Part shown: piece by piece, positions 34,450 to 42,176 of the stretch | Position numbering within the stretch: position 1 is the first letter of the stretch | Layout: each line of letters begins with the position of its first letter | NCBI GenBank assembly: GCA_048886525.1 | Contig: JBHLKP010000001.1 | Coordinates: 1-64,000 of the forward strand | From: Hodarchaeum sp048886525 | Lineage (GTDB): Archaea > Asgardarchaeota > Heimdallarchaeia > Hodarchaeales > Hodarchaeaceae | Length of the DNA stretch: 64,000 nucleotides | Direction of reading: 5' to 3' | The notes under the pieces: model-generated | Databases searched by the model: none | What the model saw: the letters and a program-made list of their open reading frames with translations, nothing else | Told to the model about the DNA's origin: nothing | Position numbers and translations under genes: made by a program

Positions 34450-35508
34450 TTGATATTACTCATAACAGGAGTGGCAGGATTTATTGGTAGTAATTTTGTT
34501 TACTATTATCTTGAGAAATATAAGGATAGAACATTAATTGGACTAGACAAACTCACTTACGCTGGGAATCTCGATAATCTCTCAAACTTAACAGAAAACC
34601 AAAGTAAAAGATTCATTTTTATTAAAGGAGATGTGAATGACCGAGAATTATTAGAAAAACTTTTCAGAAAATACGACATAGATGGAATAATAAACTTTGC
34701 TGCCGAATCACATGTAGATAGATCTATTCTGGAATCACAATCTTTCATAAAAACTAACATATTAGGTACTCACACTTTATTGGATATTTCGAAGAAGATA
34801 TGGTTTAAAAATAGCCAATGGGAGAAGAATAAAAAGTTTCTTCAAATATCAACTGACGAAGTTTATGGTTCACTTGGCAGAGAGGGATTTTTCACAGAGA
34901 AAACATCACTTGATCCACATAGTCTCTATTCCGCAAGTAAAGCTTCAGCGGATTTAATTGCGAAAGCATACTACGATACTTATAAGATGCCCATAAATAT
35001 CACGAGATGTTCTAACAATTATGGCCCTTTTCAATTTCCCGAGAAACTCATCCCCCTCATGGTCAATAATGCTATGAATCATAAACCACTTCCTGTTTAC
35101 GGTGATGGGAAACACATTCGAGATTGGTTACACGTACATGATCACTGCGAGGCCATCAATTTGATCTTTGAACAAGGATCTCCAGGAGAAGTATACAATG
35201 TAGGTGGTCATAACGAACAAGAAAATATTTCTGTTGTAAAGAAAATCATTACACTTTTACAAGAGAAAACTGGAGACCAAGAGATCAATGACACTTTAAT
35301 ACAACATGTCACTGATAGACTTGGTCATGATCGTCGGTACGCGATCGATGCTAGTAAGATTCAACAACTCGGTTGGAATTCCAATATTACATTTGAAGAG
35401 GGCCTTGAAAATACGATCCAATGGTATTTAGACAATAAAAATTGGATGGAAAAAGTGATTTCTGGAGAATATCTCAAGTACTACGAAAAAAATTATGGAT
35501 CTCGATAA
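34450..35508 (+). CDS. rmlB: dTDP-glucose 4,6-dehydratase
   Basis: Second enzyme of the pathway, although last in the operon. 352 residues, usual length. TGVAGFIGSNFV binds NAD; LDKLTYAGNLDNL is specific for this family; STDEVYGS and YSASKASADL carry the catalytic Thr/Asp/Glu and Tyr/Lys; RCSNNYGPFQFPEKLIPLM binds the nucleotide sugar. It starts at TTG directly after the rmlD stop. The remains of an antisense oxidoreductase gene begin just after its stop codon. Confidence 0.96.
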   Translation: MILLITGVAGFIGSNFVYYYLEKYKDRTLIGLDKLTYAGNLDNLSNLTENQSKRFIFIKGDVNDRELLEKLFRKYDIDGIINFAAESHVDRSILESQSFIKTNILGTHTLLDISKKIWFKNSQWEKNKKFLQISTDEVYGSLGREGFFTEKTSLDPHSLYSASKASADLIAKAYYDTYKMPINITRCSNNYGPFQFPEKLIPLMVNNAMNHKPLPVYGDGKHIRDWLHVHDHCEAINLIFEQGSPGEVYNVGGHNEQENISVVKKIITLLQEKTGDQEINDTLIQHVTDRLGHDRRYAIDASKIQQLGWNSNITFEEGLENTIQWYLDNKNWMEKVISGEYLKYYEKNYGSR

Positions 35509-35518
35509 GAATTTTATA

Positions 35519-36102
35519 AATGGAAAATAAACTGGATATCTTGGTTCTCTCCGCTGCTCAAGTAGAAAATATTTTCGTGGGGGAAATCCCCAAGATTTTT
35601 TGATTATGATTACGAAAGAATAGATTGTATAGCGTGCTCCCAAACCTATGTTTAACCCAGTCTTCGAAATTATTTTTTCTCTTCTCCGTGCTAAAAAATA
35701 ACGAAAAAAGGTGTACCAGTACGTGAAACCAGCTTTAAGTGTTAACCAAATAGGCATTTTGAGAAGAGCAGAAAATTGTTTGATAGGATAATCGAAATAA
35801 TTTCCTCTTAGAAGAATTCTACTTGACCTTTGCCTAGCTTCGATATTATCAGAGCCAATAACATTGAAAAAGAACTTCTCAATATCTTTATCGCGTGTTA
35901 AAAAACGATGACCGCCGAAATCAAACCCAAATCGGCCTTTTTTATTATCAAACCATAAAGTTCTTGATAAATCTACTATACTGCCATTAAATCAGTAGAT
36001 TGAGTTAGAAAAACCATTTCGGGATAGTTCATAACCACATGATAGTCCTGCTATACCCCCACAGATGATAACCGTCTTTTTACTATTCTCTAATGAATTC
36101 AT
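35519..36102 (-). pseudogene. Decayed FAD-dependent amine-oxidase/UDP-galactopyranose-mutase-like gene
   Basis: Read on the minus strand from an ATG at 36102, the sequence gives an FAD-binding N-terminus (KKTVIICGGIAGLSCGYELS), then SIVDLSRTLWFDN, FGFDFGGHRFLTRD and ARQRSSRILLRG. These match glycan-associated amine-oxidase-type flavoproteins related to UDP-galactopyranose mutase. The frame is broken by a TGA at 35992-35994. Near 35673-35678 (a run of six Ts) the reading shifts by one base, after which FEDWVKHRFGSTLYNLFF and KILGISPTK continue the family pattern. A second TGA sits at 35558-35560 where Trp is expected (ST-stop-AAERTK). The gene then ends against rmlB, so its C-terminal half is missing. 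It is most likely a relic of an older glycan locus. Confidence 0.8.
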
Positions 36103-36351
36103 AACAATACGCAGAGTATGTGAATCGAGATTATATCAGTTATTTTTTTTGAAATCAAAAATTCTTAAACTGCACGGGATGTTCAGATCAATTGAGCATT
36201 CTTTTGCTGAATAGATGATTTTATTTAAGATCATCAATTTGAATATATTAGTGATTGTTGGGAAAAAAAATTTACGAATGATTCCTAACCTCCCAATGTA
36301 GTAACAATTAAGGTTTAAATGGAAAATATCCCGTGTGAGGAGCAAATAAAT
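36103..36351. other. Intergenic region before the ABC genes
   Basis: Holds no supported gene. GAGGAG at about 36337-36342 is the likely ribosome site for the ABC permease start at 36352. AT-rich stretches nearby could serve as promoter, without a clear choice. Confidence 0.35.
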
Positions 36352-37569
36352 ATGGGTAAGTTTAAGCTATTGATGAAGTCGATTGTTTTTAGTACTCGTT
36401 CACGTCGTCGTTTCTTTACTTTTGTTATTATCTTTGGTTTATTAAGCGGAGCGACCATTCAATTACTAACATATTTCGATAACTTCTCTCGTCAGGAATT
36501 ATTAAACCATAAAGGAGTGGTTGTTAAAGCAGCAGATTTGGATTCGGTAAATTTAGCTACTGCTCAAACCGATCTTAATGTTCAAGATGGGGAACGATTA
36601 CCAGGATCAGAGATAGTCATTTTCTATAAATATGTTAATTTCGGAGCAAGTTTCAGAATATTCAGTATGAACTCAAGGTATCCATGGGCATTTTCCGAAA
36701 TAAAGCCAAATAATTTGATAGCGGGAAGTTTCCCAAATAGTGACAATGAAGTATTGGTTTCAGAAGATGCATTTATTACTGTGCAGGACAATCAGGATGG
36801 AGTAAGAATATATACAAAACCTGTCGTAGGAACTACTTTGAAACTTGGAGGAAGTGTTGACTCTGATTTTGATTTAAGAGTATCTGGAGTATATAGGAAG
36901 CCAAGTTCAATTCAAGCTGATTTTGAACAAAATGGAAGAGAGTGGATAATACTAACTGAAAATGCCTTTGCTGAACTATTGAATGAAGAGAATTTAGGAT
37001 ACACAAATGATAACCAAATTTGGGTTCATTCAATAACAATTATTGCTGCAGGTAGTATATTGGATGTTTATAGTGGGGCATGTTATTCACGCGTTGATGA
37101 ATTAGGAAGCAGTCTAGAACAGGATATCAATCCGAATGCTGATTACGATAATGTGGATTACACCCCAAAAGCGAATAAAGAAGAAAGTCGAAATTTAGCT
37201 TTTCTTTCATTAGTATTTGGGCTAATTGGAACATTTATAGTAAGTACCCTTTATGCCTATATCATAACAAGATTTCGCAGACGCGAAGTCGCGGTTTTAA
37301 AAGCAATGGGATATAATAAATGGGATGTAAGGATAGTAGTTCTAAGTGAAATATTAGTTGTATCTATAACGGGTTTCATTCTTGGCCTACTCACCATTCA
37401 GAGTTTTTTATTCCTGACTAAGCAAGGATCATGGTTTTTTATGATCATTTTTTCACAAACAGCATTGCTATCTTTTCTGGCTGTTGTATTGTCAACTATT
37501 CCAGGATTTTTCCTTATCTCATTCCGCATTCTATCAGTTCGACCTATTGAAATATTCAGACAGAAATGA
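36352..37569 (+). CDS. ABC transporter permease, FtsX/MacB-like
   Basis: About 405 residues with one N-terminal membrane helix, a large extracytoplasmic domain and three C-terminal helices, the FtsX/MacB permease plan. The cytoplasmic loop RFRRREVAVLKAMGYNKWDVRIVVLSE is the typical coupling element for a LolD/MacB-type ATPase. An ATG at 36319 in frame is possible, but the ATG at 36352 has GAGGAG 9 bases upstream and gives a normal start (MGKFKLLMKSIVF), so I prefer it. The ATPase gene begins 10 bases after its stop. Such pairs usually move lipids, lipoproteins or peptides, or act as sensors; the substrate is unknown. Confidence 0.88.
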   Translation: MGKFKLLMKSIVFSTRSRRRFFTFVIIFGLLSGATIQLLTYFDNFSRQELLNHKGVVVKAADLDSVNLATAQTDLNVQDGERLPGSEIVIFYKYVNFGASFRIFSMNSRYPWAFSEIKPNNLIAGSFPNSDNEVLVSEDAFITVQDNQDGVRIYTKPVVGTTLKLGGSVDSDFDLRVSGVYRKPSSIQADFEQNGREWIILTENAFAELLNEENLGYTNDNQIWVHSITIIAAGSILDVYSGACYSRVDELGSSLEQDINPNADYDNVDYTPKANKEESRNLAFLSLVFGLIGTFIVSTLYAYIITRFRRREVAVLKAMGYNKWDVRIVVLSEILVVSITGFILGLLTIQSFLFLTKQGSWFFMIIFSQTALLSFLAVVLSTIPGFFLISFRILSVRPIEIFRQK

Positions 37570-37579
37570 GGTATAAAAA

Positions 37580-38257
37580 ATGAGTACAGATATATTAATA
37601 GAGGCAAAAGGACTTACAAAGGAATACATTAGAGGAAAAAAGGAAATTGTAATTGCAGTCAATGATATTGACCTCAAAATTCCAAAAGGCAAACTAGTTA
37701 TGGTAACTGGTCCTTCTGGGTCAGGGAAGTCTACATTACTTAATATTTTATCGGGATTAGATATGCCAACAGAAGGTAGAGTTATCTATGAAGATGAAAA
37801 TATCGCTGACTGGGATGAAGAAAAACTCTCAGCTTTTAGACAAGCAAATGTAGGATTCATTTTTCAGAACTGGGAATTGATAAGAACATTAACAGCATTA
37901 GAAAATATAGAAAGCCCTCTTTATCCAATGAAAATTAAGAGTAAGGAGATTAGAACAAGATCCATCTCCCTTTTAAAGCAAGTTGGTCTATGGGATAAAG
38001 CTGACAACTATCCTGATGAATTAAGTGGTGGAGAACAGCAAAGAATCGGAATTGCTCGAGCTCTGGTTGGTAAACCACGGATAATTTTTGCAGATGAACC
38101 GACTGGTAACCTTGATCTGGATAATGCAGCCTCGATTATGAGACTGCTGAAAAGCTTTACAAAACGCGATACATCAATTTTAGTAGTAACTCATAATGAG
38201 GACCTAAAAAAGTATGCTGATACAAGTCATCGAATGTCATCAGGGAGGTTTGTGTAA
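37580..38257 (+). CDS. ABC transporter ATPase, LolD/MacB type
   Basis: 225 residues, a single nucleotide-binding domain. Walker A GPSGSGKST (44-52), Q-loop FIFQNWELI, signature LSGGEQQRIGIARAL (near 149), Walker B IIFADEPTGNLD and the H-loop VVTHNED are complete. NWELIRTLTALENIESPLYP is characteristic of the LolD/MacB/FtsE group. It follows the permease with a 10-base gap and should energise it. A hairpin downstream ends the operon. Confidence 0.95.
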   Translation: MSTDILIEAKGLTKEYIRGKKEIVIAVNDIDLKIPKGKLVMVTGPSGSGKSTLLNILSGLDMPTEGRVIYEDENIADWDEEKLSAFRQANVGFIFQNWELIRTLTALENIESPLYPMKIKSKEIRTRSISLLKQVGLWDKADNYPDELSGGEQQRIGIARALVGKPRIIFADEPTGNLDLDNAASIMRLLKSFTKRDTSILVVTHNEDLKKYADTSHRMSSGRFV

Positions 38258-38283
38258 ATAAGTATCCCTAGTTTTCTTTCCTC

Positions 38284-38316
38284 ATTTAACATCCTAATAG
38301 GTTAAATTCTTTCTTT
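38284..38316 (+). terminator. Weak hairpin plus T-rich tail after the ABC ATPase gene
   Basis: TTTAAC and GTTAAA flank a short loop and are followed by TTCTTTCTTTT. It may terminate the plus-strand operon together with the stronger palindrome at 38323-38348. Confidence 0.4.
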
Positions 38317-38322
38317 TACTTT

Positions 38323-38348
38323 AAATTTTGTAAGCTTTGACAAAATTT
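38323..38348. terminator. Palindromic hairpin between convergent genes
   Basis: AAATTTTGT (38323-38331) and ACAAAATTT (38340-38348) form a perfect 9-bp stem around an 8-base loop, one base before the minus-strand ATPase stop codon. A/T-rich arms and its place between convergent genes suit a two-way terminator. Confidence 0.55.
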
Positions 38349-38349
38349 A

Positions 38350-39144
38350 CTAAAAACCATCTATCAATTTTTGGGCTAGAGTTTCAATATACTGACTGAA
38401 TGGGTGATCTGGGTGTTTTAAACTAAAAATATTTCGAGAACCCTCTCTAGCAACTTCACAGAAACAAGGAATTGAGGTGACAACTTCCATGCGCATTTCA
38501 TCCTTAATTGTATTTTCAAATTTTTGAACTAGCTTCATATCAGATTCACTCCAAACGCCTGCCTCTGGGGGACAAGTTTCCGCTACAACTCTATTGAGTA
38601 TAACATAGTTCTTACTGTCGAGAAGAGAGTAAAGTTGTGTTACCATACTTTTAGTACCAGAAATATCAAAATCATCAGCCTTAAGAACAAGACAAGTTGC
38701 GTCAGAGATGACTAATCCGTCGATACTCTCCATTTGAACTCCAGGGCTTGTATCTATTATCGCAAAATCGAATCCATTCTCTGATAACTCATCTCTCAAA
38801 CGTAAAATGCGTTTTAAGGATCTTTGACGCTGTTTTTTATCAGCGCGGACAATATCACCCATTTTGCGAAAATCTGTTGAAGCATAGGCAACATATAATG
38901 GAATACTATATTTTTCTTCAAACGAGATAAGAATATCCTCACCAGTAAGGTCGGGATCAAATAATAGATCGTTAATGGTTACCTTAGTCTCGATTCCCGT
39001 TAAAGTTTGGAGGTTGGGCCCACGAAAGTCAAGATCTAATAAAACTGTTTTAAATCCTCTTCGAGCTAAAACTGTAGCTAAATTAGCACTTAGATGGGTT
39101 TTTCCAGTTCCCCCTTTATATGAATGAAACGCAATGATTTTCAT
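38350..39144 (-). CDS. ParA/MinD-family ATPase
   Basis: 264 residues with the deviant Walker A motif KGGTGKT (10-16), LLDLDFRGPNLQTLTG (switch I region), FAIIDTSPGVQMES (Walker B) and a closing helical part. Family members dimerise on ATP and position chromosomes, plasmids or cell machinery. There is no clear C-terminal amphipathic membrane anchor as in MinD, and the gene follows a coiled-coil winged-helix protein by 47 bases, which favours a ParA-like job with a DNA-binding partner. A MinD/Mrp-like role remains possible. Archaeal SegA-SegB is a known parallel of such a pair. Confidence 0.9.
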   Translation of the reverse strand: MKIIAFHSYKGGTGKTHLSANLATVLARRGFKTVLLDLDFRGPNLQTLTGIETKVTINDLLFDPDLTGEDILISFEEKYSIPLYVAYASTDFRKMGDIVRADKKQRQRSLKRILRLRDELSENGFDFAIIDTSPGVQMESIDGLVISDATCLVLKADDFDISGTKSMVTQLYSLLDSKNYVILNRVVAETCPPEAGVWSESDMKLVQKFENTIKDEMRMEVVTSIPCFCEVAREGSRNIFSLKHPDHPFSQYIETLAQKLIDGF

Positions 39145-39191
39145 AAATATAAAACACCTTTCTAATGATAAAAAATATTAATCTTAAATAA

Positions 39192-39791
39192 CTAAGTATT
39201 GTAAATTTCTTTTTTTTTATTGCTAATCATCTGTTCGGTTTTGAGTCCATTTTCCTCTTGTTCATCAGAACTGGGTTTTTGATAATAAAAGAAAACTTTC
39301 TTCCCCTTCGGTAATTTACTAATAACTCCACGATCTGAGAGTTGGTTAAGATAATCACTTTCAAGAGGACGGCTTTTTCCCGTTTCAATTGAAACTTCTT
39401 TTGCTGTAACCTTTTTATCTAGCTTTAGAATAACTTCGAAAGTACGTCGTAAGTGTTGAGGTATTTTAGTTAGCAAATCAAGACTATCCTCAATACCGCC
39501 AATTTCCATATCAACATCTTTCTTAACGATCTGAGCCTTCTTTCCAGAAATCAATTCAACCGAACGAGTAATCCCTCTCACTATTTCTTTAACTTCTTGA
39601 ATATCAGCAGAGATCCCTCGGATCATTAACCGAAGATCTTGTTCAGTTCGTTGAATTTCCTCTTTAAACTCAATGCGAAATTCCTCTAGGCTTTCGCGAA
39701 TTGCCAGAGGGATTGTTTCTTGAAGGTTCCCATCAGAATAGTTAGGTTTTTTCTGTTTCTCCTTGGTATTTAACCGCTCAAATGTACCCAT
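39192..39791 (-). CDS. Coiled-coil and winged-helix protein, partner of the ParA-like ATPase
   Basis: 199 residues. About 25-85 is a long charged coiled coil (LEEFRIEFKEEIQRTEQDLRL). About 105-172 is a winged-helix domain (LRRTFEVILKLDKKVTAKEV as first helices, SRPLESDYLNQLSDRGVISKL as recognition helix and turn, then the wing KGKKVFFYYQ). The tail is charged. It precedes the ParA-like gene in the same direction, so the pair is probably an operon. A perfect 20-bp palindrome sits 17 bases before its ATG and could be its own binding site. A role as a partition or autoregulatory protein is inferred from this layout. Confidence 0.8.
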   Translation of the reverse strand: MGTFERLNTKEKQKKPNYSDGNLQETIPLAIRESLEEFRIEFKEEIQRTEQDLRLMIRGISADIQEVKEIVRGITRSVELISGKKAQIVKKDVDMEIGGIEDSLDLLTKIPQHLRRTFEVILKLDKKVTAKEVSIETGKSRPLESDYLNQLSDRGVISKLPKGKKVFFYYQKPSSDEQEENGLKTEQMISNKKKEIYNT

Positions 39792-39807
39792 GATGAGACC
39801 CTACAAT

Positions 39808-39827
39808 ATCATCATTAAAATGATGAT
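39808..39827. promoter_or_regulatory. Perfect 20-bp palindrome upstream of the ParA-like operon
   Basis: ATCATCATT, a 2-base AA centre and AATGATGAT form an unbroken palindrome ending 17 bases before the ATG (39791) of the coiled-coil winged-helix gene. The position fits an operator or a centromere-like site. GTTGATGAT copies further upstream share the same core. Confidence 0.6.
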
Positions 39828-40013
39828 TATGAAAAGCTTTGCGCTGAATGAATTTTTTAATTTTACGAGGTGAATATCAATCCAATGAAATTATAAAGAT
39901 CTTGATCAAGTAACGCTTTAAAAGGCGATACCTAATGAATTAACTCTCTAGATACATGTTAAAACCCCAAATTTTGTATTTCTTGACTTGAAACATAAAA
40001 ATCATTTCTATGC

Positions 40014-40280
40014 TTAGTTAACAGCATAGAAATGCGATCGTAAGTCATGTAAGTCTGGTACTCGTTTAATAACTTGTTTGTCAACGAGAATCTTCAGAGC
40101 ATAACGAATGGTTCGGTTACTTAAGGAAGTATATAATCCTATCTCCCGCGGTTTCAGAGCACCATTATCGCAGAGTAAATAGTAAACCTCTTGCGCTGAC
40201 TTGGGAAGATTATCAACCTTACCAACGTTTTTATTTGGTTCTAATTCATCAATTACTTTGCTAGGCTCGATTGCTGCCAT
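40014..40280 (-). CDS. Small winged-helix regulator
   Basis: From the ATG at 40280, 88 residues: a short acidic N-terminus, then a winged-helix domain (LPKSAQEVYYLLCDNGALKP, recognition helix in LSNRTIRYALKILVDKQVI, wing in HDLRSHFYAVN). The frame continues upstream to an ATG at 40394, but those extra 38 residues are hydrophobic and unlike the rest. The start at 40280 has GGTGATG upstream, so I prefer it. It lies just upstream of the coiled-coil/ParA-like pair on the same strand. Repeats of CAACAGAT surround its likely promoter. Confidence 0.78.
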   Translation of the reverse strand: MAAIEPSKVIDELEPNKNVGKVDNLPKSAQEVYYLLCDNGALKPREIGLYTSLSNRTIRYALKILVDKQVIKRVPDLHDLRSHFYAVN

Positions 40281-40719
40281 GATAACATCACCATCATCAA
40301 AACAACGGAAACTGGGAGGCATCAAGATTGTGTTGATGATGTTTATATCAACTATCAACAGATTTATATATGTTATGCAATGTGCAATTATCATTTCAAC
40401 AGATTAAATTTAGTTTTTATAAGAAATAAAAGGCAATTTGTGGTTTATTCTTATCTATTTAATATAATTTTTGATTAATGAATGAATTAAACTAATGTTA
40501 GATTATATCTGTTGATGATTACAGACTGTATAAAAGTTACACTTCGATATATGTAAAATGCTGGTTTACTCTGAACTGTATAAAATCTTCCTCCTGATGT
40601 TATGTTGAAAAAATGTGTTTTCTTTATGAATTATATTTCTTCAAAATATTTTTCGCTATAATATTATCTGGATGGAAGCGTGACATGCTAACAAGCACTA
40701 GACCATTGATAAGACTTAT
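40281..40719. other. Regulatory-looking intergenic region with repeated CAACAGAT boxes
   Basis: CAACAGAT occurs at 40356-40363 and 40397-40404, and its complement ATCTGTTG at 40507-40514, with TTGATGAT next to two of the boxes. CTGTATAAAA occurs twice near 40527 and 40575 and looks like a TATA-type element. No gene is supported here. Confidence 0.45.
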
Positions 40720-42030
40720 TTATATTATTTTTTTTCTTCTATGTAAAGAATAGATTCCAGATGTGATAATCATACAGAAGAGAAAGTATTCAGACGCTAA
40801 ATCAGTTGATGAAGTTGTAGCATCTGATATACTGGTTGATATCAAACCTGAATTAGTAGTACTACTGGTCATCATAGGAAATACGATGTTTGTTGTATAA
40901 GAGTTCAAATTATTTATAGTAAAAACAGATCTTGTCAAAGCATTTTGATCTGAGTTTTCTGTCTGGCCATCGATCAAATATGCATTATCTACAATAGTAT
41001 TATTATCTATATCAGGTTCTACCCATTCATTCCAATAATTAAAGACAAATATATTGTATAGTCCATCGTCTTTAGCCTGTGATGAATGAAGCACGCTATT
41101 TGTAGCAAAATCATTGAATTGTACAATGTTCATGGTACATGATGAGGTCAAAGTTAACGCGTAATCAGTATGGTTCGCAATAACATTTAATGTGAAATTA
41201 TTTTTCTTTGAACTCGTACTTAGACTAATTCCTAATGTATTATTGTAAATTTTATTGCTAGTACAATTAATATTCTGACTAGACCGAATTGTTATTCCAT
41301 TATGATCATTATAGTGGATATTATTATCTAAAATCTGGAGAATATTGGATTCACTCAGTTCAATTCCGTCACCTTGGGATATATAATCAGTTCCTCCTTG
41401 AATATTTTTAGAAATATTATTGTTAAATATAGTGATATTTCTTGATTGGTGAGAGTGAATACCACTTGCAGCATTATTATAGATCTTATTTCCTTCAATC
41501 ACAACATTCTCATTATTTGGTTCAAGAGAAATTCCCATTTTGTTGGAGAAAATGGTATTATTTTTGATAATCCCATTTTTTATTGAATTAAGCCATATTC
41601 CGTCCCCATACGTCTTAGATAAACCATCAACTCCATTTAGAATACATCCTTGGATAATAAACCAGAGATCAGTATTCCAAATCGTGATCATGTGTTCAGT
41701 TGATGGACTTGTTATGTTATAATTCTCGATAATGATTGGATTGGTTATTGTTCCTTCGCCAGGCCAGGATTCATTTGATGCTTGAGTCAGAAAATCTTCA
41801 TTTCCATTAATAGCAATGGGATCGTGAGGCATGAAGCTCTCACTACTATTTTTTAACATATTTTCGGTATTTATTAAGCTTCCATCTTGGGGATTAGACG
41901 AAATTTGTACAATTACTTGAATAAAAAATATCGAAATTAATAAAAACAAGGCGAAATTGACTATTACATAATTTTTGCTTTTATTATAGATTATATTATT
42001 CAAAAGATAATTAAATCTCACTCTACTCAC
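40720..42030 (-). CDS. Surface-anchored right-handed beta-helix (NosD-like) protein
   Basis: 436 residues with an N-terminal membrane signal (FALFLLISIFFIQVIVQISS), many parallel beta-helix coils, and a C-terminal hydrophobic helix plus a basic tail (SLHRRKKII). The coils show the NosD/PbH1 repeat: NTIFSNKMGISLEPNNENVVIEGN, NKIYNNAASGIHSHQS, NISKNIQGG, NIHYNDHNGITIRSS. These repeats occur in carbohydrate-active enzymes and structural surface proteins; no catalytic site can be pointed out. Presumably anchored outside the cell membrane and possibly glycosylated (many Asn-x-Ser/Thr). It is transcribed alone. Confidence 0.88.
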   Translation of the reverse strand: MSRVRFNYLLNNIIYNKSKNYVIVNFALFLLISIFFIQVIVQISSNPQDGSLINTENMLKNSSESFMPHDPIAINGNEDFLTQASNESWPGEGTITNPIIIENYNITSPSTEHMITIWNTDLWFIIQGCILNGVDGLSKTYGDGIWLNSIKNGIIKNNTIFSNKMGISLEPNNENVVIEGNKIYNNAASGIHSHQSRNITIFNNNISKNIQGGTDYISQGDGIELSESNILQILDNNIHYNDHNGITIRSSQNINCTSNKIYNNTLGISLSTSSKKNNFTLNVIANHTDYALTLTSSCTMNIVQFNDFATNSVLHSSQAKDDGLYNIFVFNYWNEWVEPDIDNNTIVDNAYLIDGQTENSDQNALTRSVFTINNLNSYTTNIVFPMMTSSTTNSGLISTSISDATTSSTDLASEYFLFCMIITSGIYSLHRRKKII

Positions 42031-42176
42031 GCAACCTTAAATTATGGTTTCAGACTAGCGGATTTGGATCTTTCTTGTAGAAGATTGCTCTCGAAATTGA
42101 ATCCAGTAGATAATATACTTTTCTAATTCTGCAACTATAGTTACCAAATTTTATTTCCTTGCATAAATTTGGTTTT

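Noticed and set aside
35992..35994. TGA read as a coded amino acid in the oxidoreductase relic
   Set aside because: Trp would fit only the second TGA (35558). The first is at a non-Trp position, the frame also shifts and the 3' half is missing, so decay explains it better than recoding.
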